A stretch of 51,536 nt of DNA from assembly GCA_000993535.1 (NCBI GenBank), contig LBWG01000003.1:1-51536 (forward strand), given 5' to 3'. Source of the stretch: Candidatus Uhrbacteria bacterium GW2011_GWF2_39_13. Lineage in GTDB: Bacteria; Patescibacteriota; Patescibacteriia; UBA9934; GWF2-40-263. The position numbers were made by a program, and so were the translations under genes. Shown piece by piece: positions 44,758 to 51,536 of the stretch. The notes under the pieces are model-generated. The model did no database searches. It saw nothing but the letters and a program-made list of their open reading frames with translations, and had not been told where the DNA came from. The first letter of the stretch is position 1; each line of letters begins with the position of its first letter.

Positions 44758-44821
44758 TTCAAATCGGGTCTATTGACTTTTTTTCTTAGAATCGTTACGC
44801 TTTTGTCGAAATTATCCTATT

Positions 44822-44977
44822 ATGTCTCAAGACAATCTTATCGGTCTCGAATGTACGATGTGCAAACGAGTGACAAATCACAGCAAAAAGAACAAAAAGA
44901 AGCTCAAAGAGCGTCTTGAACTGAATAAGTTCTGCAATTTTTGTAAAAAACATACAGTACACAAAGAAACCAAGTAA
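44822..44977 (+). CDS. rpmG: 50S ribosomal protein L33
   Basis: [51 protein letters not shown] (not in the supplied ORF list because it is short). Confidence 0.9.
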   Translation: MSQDNLIGLECTMCKRVTNHSKKNKKKLKERLELNKFCNFCKKHTVHKETK

Positions 44978-44981
44978 TCAG

Positions 44982-45004
44982 AGCCGCCTCCCAAGGGCGG
45001 TTTT
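44982..45004 (+). terminator. terminator after rpmG
   Basis: GCCGCCTCCCAAGGGCGGTTTT. Confidence 0.65.
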
Positions 45005-45012
45005 GACATACA

Positions 45013-45044
45013 AAAAAGCGAGCCTGTTTCCAAGCTCGCTCGTG
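45013..45044 (-). terminator. minus-strand terminator for the MopE-like gene
   Basis: Minus GAGCGAGCTTGGAAACAGGCTCGCTTTTTTG. Confidence 0.7.
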
Positions 45045-45059
45045 GGACGGATTTGAGAG

Positions 45060-45623
45060 TTACTCGCACCCGCCGTCTTCCGGATTGACGTCCGGATCTG
45101 TGTCATCACAATCCCCGTCATTCTCCGTGAACCCGTCCCCGTCGTTATCGGCGTCAGCGCAGGATAGGTCTTGCCCGTCACAGTCCTGGTCAACACCATC
45201 GGAGCACACCTCGTGCCCTTCTGGGTTGACGGCGGGGGCCTTGTCATTGCAGTCGAGCTCCTCGTAGATCGCGACTGCAAACGGTTCCTCGCAGGACGAA
45301 ACGGGAATTCCGTACCCGTCTTCATCGGCATCTGCAAAAAAACTCTGCTGACCCGTGACCGAGGGGTCTTCGTCATCTACCAGATCGTCGCAGTCGTCGT
45401 CGATCCCGTTACAGATCTCGACAGCGATCTGACTGACCTCTGGATTATCCGGGTCGCAGTCATAGGCGTCATCAATCCCATCTCCATCCCCATCAGGATT
45501 TGGAGTTTGAGTGACAACGACAACCGCACTTTCCCAATCGCCTTGGGCGATTATCTGACGGTTGCCTTCACATCCGATCTCCATCAGAGAGATGACAAGG
45601 AGAACGATTGTTATCAATTTCAT
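45060..45623 (-). CDS. MopE-like lipoprotein with Asp-rich putative metal-binding repeats
   Basis: Lipobox-like LMEIGC; NPDGDGDGIDDAYDCDPDNPEV..EICNGIDDDCDDLVDD; SDGVDQDCDGQDLSCADADNDGDGF. Confidence 0.8.
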   Translation of the reverse strand: MKLITIVLLVISLMEIGCEGNRQIIAQGDWESAVVVVTQTPNPDGDGDGIDDAYDCDPDNPEVSQIAVEICNGIDDDCDDLVDDEDPSVTGQQSFFADADEDGYGIPVSSCEEPFAVAIYEELDCNDKAPAVNPEGHEVCSDGVDQDCDGQDLSCADADNDGDGFTENDGDCDDTDPDVNPEDGGCE

Positions 45624-46609
45624 CGTGAACCTCCATTATTTCCAAAGGTAATATTGAAGCTGCCATCGGCTGCGCGCCAAACATGGCCGGTAAACCAGAA
45701 CGTTCCCGCGAATCCACCGGCGAACCCAGCTCCAGCAGCGATGAATTCAGGTATGTCGACATCCCGGTAACTTTCATAATGACCTCCACCGGAGGTCCTT
45801 ATATCCTCGTTATGAACATCCGCGAGGTATGTCACCCCGGCAGATCCTGAGGCCGTTACCAGTCCCACGATTGTGGAAGCAAGAATTCGCTGACCCAGGG
45901 TCCAGGAACGATCCTTGACTTCCATTCGAGGAGGTTCAGTAGTGAGATCGGTATGCGACCGCGTACACGTGGGAGGACGCGACATCTGATACGTGTTCAC
46001 GGATATGTCCAAGTCCAATATGTCCAAATCCAATGTGCGTTCTTCCTGGCAAAAATTTTTTCCTTCAGCCTCAGATGAGTCACACATAGGTGGAGGAGAT
46101 CCGTTCTCAATGATGAAGTACCCTCCATCAATGTAGAACCGGACCGTCATGTATTCTGGCCCCCTACCCATGTCGTATTCGCCACTGCCCGCAGCCTTAA
46201 CTCTGATCTTCGACAATTTCTTGCCGTTGTTGTAGGTCTTGTTGAGCAGATAGGCAACAACTGTCTTTGCCCGTCTTTGTGACAGGTCAAGGTTATCAAG
46301 GTCAGGTCCAACTTCGTCGGCCGTTCCCCAAGCGACGATGTTTAGACGAGGATACTCGATCAACGTCAAAAAGACTTGATCAAGTTGCGTTTTCGCTGCG
46401 TCATCCAGGGTTGATGACCCCTGTTGGAAATGAATCACCTGATCCAGACGCACGACTCGTACATGCGGGTCATTATTGATCGTCGTGGATGGTGAAGATT
46501 TTTCCATCACCTCCTCTGTGATCACCGCTTTCGCTTCCTCAGCGCGGATCTGGTTCGAGAACAAACAACCAACCAACAGGGTGAGAACAAGAACAGCTCG
46601 TTTCATCAT
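45620..46609 (-). CDS. OmpA-like-domain secreted/envelope protein
   Basis: Signal peptide; IHFQQGSSTLDDAAKTQLDQVFLTLIEYPRLNIVAWGTADEVG...LSQRRAKTVVAYLL; SD AAAGGAG-ACGGCAA-ATG. Confidence 0.75.
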   Translation of the reverse strand: MMKRAVLVLTLLVGCLFSNQIRAEEAKAVITEEVMEKSSPSTTINNDPHVRVVRLDQVIHFQQGSSTLDDAAKTQLDQVFLTLIEYPRLNIVAWGTADEVGPDLDNLDLSQRRAKTVVAYLLNKTYNNGKKLSKIRVKAAGSGEYDMGRGPEYMTVRFYIDGGYFIIENGSPPPMCDSSEAEGKNFCQEERTLDLDILDLDISVNTYQMSRPPTCTRSHTDLTTEPPRMEVKDRSWTLGQRILASTIVGLVTASGSAGVTYLADVHNEDIRTSGGGHYESYRDVDIPEFIAAGAGFAGGFAGTFWFTGHVWRAADGSFNITFGNNGGSR

Positions 46610-46749
46610 TTGCCGTCTCCTTTTTCAGGATGAATTGTGAATAGAACAGAAAGCTAAAACGTATTTTTGCCTCCTATAGGCAAGAACAACGTCTGCGCAA
46701 GTTCAGGACGCCTGAATTCGCGTAGAGGTTTTTCAGAAAAGAACAGATG

Positions 46750-46778
46750 AGCATACTGTATTTTGACGAAAAAGTCAA
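46750..46778 (-). promoter_or_regulatory. minus-strand promoter TTGACT-N17-TATGCT with TTGAC-N6-GTCAA dyad
   Basis: Dyad TTGACGAAAAAGTCAA at 46763-46778; exact 17-nt spacing. Confidence 0.7.
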
Positions 46779-46794
46779 GGTAAAACGTCTAAAT

Positions 46795-47991
46795 ATGGTA
46801 AAATGGAGTCCTATGGAACATATGCCCGTCGTGATTGTCGGGGGTGGATTTGCTGGAGTTTTTACAGCAAAGTACCTTCTTTCTCGAGGAATTTCTGTTG
46901 TTTTGATTAGTGAAACCAATCATTTTACGTTTATTCCTTTGCTTCACGAGGTCGCCACTGGGGCTTTGATTAGCCATGACGTTACATTCGAGTATAAACA
47001 GTTTTTTCGATCCAAGCTGTTTCGATTTATTCGTGGACGAGTTACATCTATTGATCGGGAACACAAGCAGATTTTGATAGGAGATAAGAAGTTAGCCTAT
47101 GATTTTTTAATCATTGCCACAGGTTCTATTACTCATTTTTTTTCGATGAAAGGGGTGGAACACGCGTTTGTCTTGAAGAATATGGATGATGCGATTGCTC
47201 TTAAACGTGCGATTTTAACAAAGGCTCAGGATGTCGATCGTCATGTTTGCGTTTCGGTTGTTGGGGGTGGTCCTACAGGACTTGAATTGATTTTTGATAT
47301 TGATAAAATGCTTCGTTCATTGAAGAAAAAAGATCCCGAAACCAATTATGATTTGAGACTTATTCACGCGACGGATATTTTTTGTCGAGGTGAAGTAGAT
47401 GCAGTCCAACAGTACATTGTTCACGCTTTTCAAAAAGCTGGGATAGAGGTTTTGTGCAGTGTTACGGCTCTTGGCGTGACTCCTTCTGAAGTTCAAACAA
47501 CAATCGGATCTTTTCATTCCGATGTTACGGTGATGTGTACGGGAGTCAAACCCAACACAGACGTTTTTAAGGAGACTCTTAAACTTGATGAACGGGGACA
47601 TATCCCGGTCTATAACACCCTTCAGAGTGTGGAAGATCCTTCCGTGTTTGCTCTTGGGGATGTGATTTCCATCAATAACGAACCTGTTCCAAAGCTGGCT
47701 CAAACAACTGTTCGCGAAGCGTCTATTCTGGCAGAAAATATTTCAAGACTGATTCTTTCTTCAAAAGCTCAACTCGAATCCTATCAACCAAAGATTGTCG
47801 GCATGTTATTTTCTTTGGGATATGGAGACGGGGTTGGAACCATTGGTCCTGTGATGGTGAAGGGGATTCTTGCCTGGTATCTTTGGCGCACAATTTATTT
47901 ATTTAAAATACCTGGCTTGAATAATAAACTTCGCGTGGCCTTTAGTTGGACTATGGATTTATTTCAGGGCAGGAATTTAACAGAATTTTGA
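46795..47991 (+). CDS. type II NADH dehydrogenase-like FAD-dependent oxidoreductase
   Basis: VVIVGGGFAGVFTAKYL; VSVVGGGPTGLELIFDI; SVFALGDV; start uncertain (46795/46813/46822). Confidence 0.88.
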   Translation: MVKWSPMEHMPVVIVGGGFAGVFTAKYLLSRGISVVLISETNHFTFIPLLHEVATGALISHDVTFEYKQFFRSKLFRFIRGRVTSIDREHKQILIGDKKLAYDFLIIATGSITHFFSMKGVEHAFVLKNMDDAIALKRAILTKAQDVDRHVCVSVVGGGPTGLELIFDIDKMLRSLKKKDPETNYDLRLIHATDIFCRGEVDAVQQYIVHAFQKAGIEVLCSVTALGVTPSEVQTTIGSFHSDVTVMCTGVKPNTDVFKETLKLDERGHIPVYNTLQSVEDPSVFALGDVISINNEPVPKLAQTTVREASILAENISRLILSSKAQLESYQPKIVGMLFSLGYGDGVGTIGPVMVKGILAWYLWRTIYLFKIPGLNNKLRVAFSWTMDLFQGRNLTEF

Positions 47992-47997
47992 TATTCT

Positions 47998-48816
47998 ATG
48001 TTTAAGCAATTATTTCCGGTTCTTTTAGTTCCAATGATTCTTGTGGGTGCAGGTTGTACACAACCACAAGAAACTCCAGAACCTCTCACAGAAGAAGGTA
48101 CTTCCGAAATCCATTTTGTTGATGGGACGTATCTATTAGATCTTCAAACAGGATTGATGAATTGGGAAGCGGCAAAAATCGTTACCAAACACAATGGAAC
48201 CATTCAAGCACAAGACGGATCTCTACAGATTGAAAATAGTCAGGTTGTTTCAGGAACATTGTGGGTCTACATGAATTCTATTAAAAATTTGGATATAAAG
48301 GATGAAAAGATGAATACCACGCTTGTTAAACATTTAGAGTCTGAAGATTTTTTCTCTGTTGCAAACAACCCTATAGCAATGTTTTCCCTCTTAGAGGTTG
48401 TCTCTGTTGAAGGACTTTCAGGGGTGACTCATCGCATAACAGGAAACATGACGATTAAAGGAATAGAAAATAAGATCTCTTTTCCAGCCAAGATTGAAAC
48501 CAGTCAAGAAGGGATTCATTTAGCCGGAACGATGGAATTAGATCGAACGCTTTGGGATATTAAATACGGATCTGAAAAATTTTTCGATAATCTGGGAGAT
48601 AACTTGATCAATGATATCTTTATGCTCAAGGTAGACATGCTCTTCAAATCATACGTGGAGGATTACGAGTATGATGACTCAACGGAACGAGTCTGTTTTT
48701 ATCAAGACAAGATGCTTTTGGCAGGTGAAAGTTATGACGACGGTTGCAATACCCACACATGCCAAAGAGATGGAACCATTTTCAGTACAGAAAAAGCTTG
48801 TGAGACAGATAAGTAA
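47998..48816 (+). CDS. YceI-domain lipoprotein
   Basis: Lipobox ILVGAGC; SGTLWVYMNSIKNLDIKDEKMNTTLVKHLESEDFF; GNMTIKGIENKISFPAKI. Confidence 0.8.
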   Translation: MFKQLFPVLLVPMILVGAGCTQPQETPEPLTEEGTSEIHFVDGTYLLDLQTGLMNWEAAKIVTKHNGTIQAQDGSLQIENSQVVSGTLWVYMNSIKNLDIKDEKMNTTLVKHLESEDFFSVANNPIAMFSLLEVVSVEGLSGVTHRITGNMTIKGIENKISFPAKIETSQEGIHLAGTMELDRTLWDIKYGSEKFFDNLGDNLINDIFMLKVDMLFKSYVEDYEYDDSTERVCFYQDKMLLAGESYDDGCNTHTCQRDGTIFSTEKACETDK

Positions 48817-48865
48817 GAAAAAATAATTTATAAAAGAGCCGTTTGGCTCTTTTTTGTTATAACTA

Positions 48866-49390
48866 CTAGGCAGCAAGTTTTTCTTGTCTTTGATATGTTC
48901 GTACGAATTCTTCAAATTGCTTGCAGCTTTCTATTCCTTCCTCGATCGTTGTCGGATAGATGAGTTTTGGCCATTTCATTTGGGTTTGGTATTCGAACTC
49001 TTCATCAAAGAAGAGTCCTTCTTTGTCATACCGATCACGAATGGCATCCAGTGCTTTAAACAGAGCTTCACCAAATCGGTTGTCCCAAAATTGTTCTTCT
49101 TGTTCATCTCTGCGATATTTTTGTTGATAGTAGATACGATCCCATAACTCATCGATTTTTCTTAACACACGATAACGTTCAAGGCGTTTTTCAATATTTA
49201 ATCGTGATCTTTCTTCGTTAAAGTGTTCCGAGTTTTTCTTTTTTGCGGCTTCCAAAAGAGCTCGAGCAAGACGCTGCTCGTCAAAGATAGCTGTTTCAAT
49301 GAAAACTCCTTTTGTCGTTTGGGTGGGGGAATGTTCTGTCGGGATATAGTTTACTTCTGCGTGAACTGGAATCACTCCGGCATTTACCAT
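48866..49390 (-). CDS. hypothetical protein
   Basis: 174 aa; start uncertain because the frame is open upstream (KIHETYPDTDVERM). Confidence 0.5.
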   Translation of the reverse strand: MVNAGVIPVHAEVNYIPTEHSPTQTTKGVFIETAIFDEQRLARALLEAAKKKNSEHFNEERSRLNIEKRLERYRVLRKIDELWDRIYYQQKYRRDEQEEQFWDNRFGEALFKALDAIRDRYDKEGLFFDEEFEYQTQMKWPKLIYPTTIEEGIESCKQFEEFVRTYQRQEKLAA

Positions 49391-49431
49391 TCGTTCAACA
49401 TCGGTGTCGGGATAAGTTTCATGAATTTTGT

Positions 49432-50043
49432 TTATAAACCATATCCGTTTTTTTCTCTTGAATATAAATCCGAATGAATAAATCTTCGAATATCGAGATG
49501 TTCTCCAAATGAATCTATCATTTCTGTGTCATGTGTCACCCATAGCATGAGTTCATTGTAACCATCTTTAGCTCCCACATAAACTCCTCGATCATCATGG
49601 ATTCGTTGTTCCCAAGTAAGATCATAGACAGGATCCATCATCGCATCGCGTTTAGCTCTGAGCTCTGGATTTCCCTTAACATTTTTTGCAAGGGTTACAG
49701 GACGGCCTGCTTTGAAGTCAAATGAGGAGCCGTCTTTTTTCATTCGAGGGTCATAAGACGTTTCGATCCGCACAACAAGATCAGGAAGAGCGTCGCTTAT
49801 GAGTCGAGATTCATAAGAGATCACTTTGTGCCAAAAAGGGGAGACAGACGTTTTCCATTCGCTTGTTTCAGAATATCCAGGACCTGTTTTATGAGATTCC
49901 CGATAATGTCTTGAGCGCCACTTTTTAGCAAAATAGCTTTCATTGTTTAGGGTGATTTTGTGGAGCGTTCCCTCCTCACCGATCTTTTTTTGTTCTGTTT
50001 TTTCTTCAATCCGTCGATAGATTTCTCCAGGAAGTCGTGGCAT
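49432..50043 (-). CDS. hypothetical protein
   Basis: 203 aa ORF, same strand as the downstream 174 aa ORF. Confidence 0.5.
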   Translation of the reverse strand: MPRLPGEIYRRIEEKTEQKKIGEEGTLHKITLNNESYFAKKWRSRHYRESHKTGPGYSETSEWKTSVSPFWHKVISYESRLISDALPDLVVRIETSYDPRMKKDGSSFDFKAGRPVTLAKNVKGNPELRAKRDAMMDPVYDLTWEQRIHDDRGVYVGAKDGYNELMLWVTHDTEMIDSFGEHLDIRRFIHSDLYSREKNGYGL

Positions 50044-50129
50044 AGATAACTATCATAACATGAAAAATCAGTTAAAATGGAAGCTACCTGTGTAAAAAAG
50101 ACCAAAGAAAGGGTGTTTTCAAATTAGAT

Positions 50130-50364
50130 TTTTCATGTATAATGCCAGCGGAAATTGATTTAGGGGCGTGATCCCGCTCATGGTCTAAGACGTCTTTCTG
50201 AACATCATCAAGGGAAGGTTTATTACACAAAACGATATCGACCATGGATTCTTGTATATTACGAAGCTTATCTTGATGAGGTCCAGGCAAAGAAACGTGA
50301 ACGGAAGTTGAAACAGTACGGTGCGTCTTATTGTCAGTTATTGAAACGTCTTGGATACAAATAA
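50130..50364 (+). pseudogene. remnant of GIY-YIG endonuclease family gene
   Basis: Open frame GRDPAHGLRRLSEHHQGKVYYTKRYRPWILVYYEAYLDEVQAKKRERKLKQYGASYCQLLKRLGYK*, preceded by an in-frame TAG; the GIY-YIG N-terminus is missing. Confidence 0.7.
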
Positions 50365-50368
50365 ATAT

Positions 50369-50443
50369 AGGGGCGTGATGTTAATGGTAGCATGCAGGTC
50401 TCCAAAACCTGTCGTCAGGGTTCGAATCCCTGCGCCCCTGCCA
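50369..50443 (+). tRNA. tRNA-Trp (CCA)
   Basis: AGGGGCG/CGCCCCT acceptor, anticodon loop CTCCAAA, encoded CCA. Confidence 0.95.
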
Positions 50444-50482
50444 TCTCAAAAACTCCAGATATCGTTCTGGAGTTTTTGAGAT
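50443..50482. terminator. perfect 17-bp hairpin after tRNA-Trp
   Basis: ATCTCAAAAACTCCAGA-TATCGT-TCTGGAGTTTTTGAGAT. Confidence 0.65.
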
Positions 50483-50552
50483 GGCAATGAAAAGAAACAA
50501 CCCCGCGAGACAGCGAGCCATCCGTTGGGGATGTTTCTCGCTGACCACGGGG

Positions 50553-51092
50553 TCAGAGTTCGTTTCGAGGCTTCATGTTGACCGAGAATGTGCCATTCTC
50601 GAACGAGAGTATGGGCAGCACATTGGGATCACCGCTGCTTGCCACATACGCTCGATAGGCCTTGATAGCCTCGAGTGCGACGTTGGCGCACAGGTCGGCC
50701 TCGGTCTGCTGGGTGTGAAATTCGCCATCGAGGTTGAGATGGCGTTCCAACTGCCCTTCGGGTCGGGCTTTGTTCGTCCATGCGTCGTAGGCTTGATCGC
50801 CGTCGTCGTCACTTTGCTCGACATCATCGCGTTCGAAAGGGTATTCTCCCTCCTCCCACCACCCAAAGGTCGTGAGGTTTCGGACGAACACCTCTTCAGG
50901 TGTTAGGTTTTTGTTGAGAGTGGACATGATTTTATCGAACAGAAACCAGTCGTACATCTGATCGCGCGTAAGCGGATTGGAGATGTACTTGGCAACCTGG
51001 CTGTCCCACAGTCGATAGCGCTCGCCTTCAGGGGTGTCGAGAAGATGCCAGCTTGACTCGCCACTGTTAAACACATGTCGGGTAATGGTCAC
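50553..51092 (-). CDS. GC-rich orphan protein F
   Basis: GTG start with SD AAAAGGAG-ATCAAA-GTG; 179 aa, no family recognised. Confidence 0.6.
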   Translation of the reverse strand: MTITRHVFNSGESSWHLLDTPEGERYRLWDSQVAKYISNPLTRDQMYDWFLFDKIMSTLNKNLTPEEVFVRNLTTFGWWEEGEYPFERDDVEQSDDDGDQAYDAWTNKARPEGQLERHLNLDGEFHTQQTEADLCANVALEAIKAYRAYVASSGDPNVLPILSFENGTFSVNMKPRNEL

Positions 51093-51204
51093 TTTGATCT
51101 CCTTTTGTGTAGGGGTTATAAATGAAGATGCCCTAAAAATCGAGCTGTTGCTGCGTTCTCATTTTTTAGGGCACCTCCATTTCCTCCTTCGAATTCAAGA
51201 TAGA

Positions 51205-51233
51205 AAAATATCACAAAATAGGGCTTTTGTCAA
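51205..51233 (-). promoter_or_regulatory. minus-strand promoter TTGACA-N17-TATTTT
   Basis: Exact 17-nt spacing upstream of gene F. Confidence 0.65.
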
Positions 51234-51235
51234 GC

Positions 51236-51279
51236 TATTGATGTAATGTTATTGATGTAATGTCCATCGATGCAATGAT
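51236..51279. repeat. tandem 14-bp repeats (TATTGATGTAATGT x2 plus diverged third)
   Basis: TATTGATGTAATGT TATTGATGTAATGT CCATCGATGCAATGA. Confidence 0.7.
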
Positions 51280-51383
51280 TGGTCGATCGTAAACAAACGC
51301 ATCATTCATTGCAGTACAATCGTTCGCACGTCGAGTACGAGTGGCAAGGCAAGATCTAACTTTATTGGTAGAATATCGATATT

Positions 51384-51479
51384 ATGCAACAAACGAAAAC
51401 TATTCTCGTGTTTGGTCCACCTGGGTCTGGGAAATCGGGAATAAAGGACAAAAACGTCGTGATAAAAAAGCAAATTTAA
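51384..51479 (+). pseudogene. truncated P-loop (adenylate-kinase-like N-terminus) mini-ORF
   Basis: MQQTKTILVFGPPGSGKSGIKDKNVVIKKQI*; the Walker A motif is followed by an abrupt out-of-family sequence. Confidence 0.55.
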
Positions 51480-51516
51480 AACTAAAATAACCGCAGAAAT
51501 GCGGTTATTTTAGTTT
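51479..51516. terminator. terminator hairpin
   Basis: AACTAAAATAACCGCA-GAAA-TGCGGTTATTTTAGTT. Confidence 0.75.
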
Positions 51517-51536
51517 TATCTGTAAGATTGAAGGTC

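Noticed and set aside
1-51536. CRISPR arrays, rRNA, RNase P RNA, tmRNA, SRP RNA
   Set aside because: No regularly spaced direct repeats and none of the conserved core sequences (for example GAGGAAAGTCC, GGATTCGAC) were seen.

Overview
Window of about 51.5 kb that reads like a bacterial chromosome segment, probably Patescibacteria/CPR. This lineage call is an inference from gene content, tiny intergenic gaps, and the lack of Shine-Dalgarno (SD) sequences before most genes. Recognisable genes include uvrD/pcrA, malic enzyme, lexA, metK, cyclophilin, a TM0106-type nuclease, xseA/xseB, an archaeal-type UMP kinase, rplJ-rplL with an L10 leader, several glycosyltransferases, a DUF4012-like protein, mreB, a TrmB-like regulator, holB, frr, glyS, an M16 peptidase, tpiA, rpmG, NDH-2, a YceI protein and four tRNAs. 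Accessory DNA includes an ISL3-type transposase end, dispersed CCCTGAGC/CGAAGGG palindromes, and a visibly GC-rich block (about 33.0-37.0 kb) of minus-strand orphan genes. The most interesting signals are: (1) three copies of a ~125-130 nt structured element (18353, 29255, 44634) whose stems covary while two internal-loop sequences stay fixed; (2) the GC-rich block sitting inside the loop of a split REP palindrome with a perfect 19-bp outer inverted repeat; (3) a second hairpin-plus-motif RNA candidate repeated downstream of two of those orphan genes, and a four-way-junction-like leader upstream of one of them; (4) SD-led accessory genes against SD-less core genes; (5) four LexA half-sites arranged as two inverted GTTC-N7-GTTC boxes. 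No searches or folding programs were run. All structures were paired by eye.
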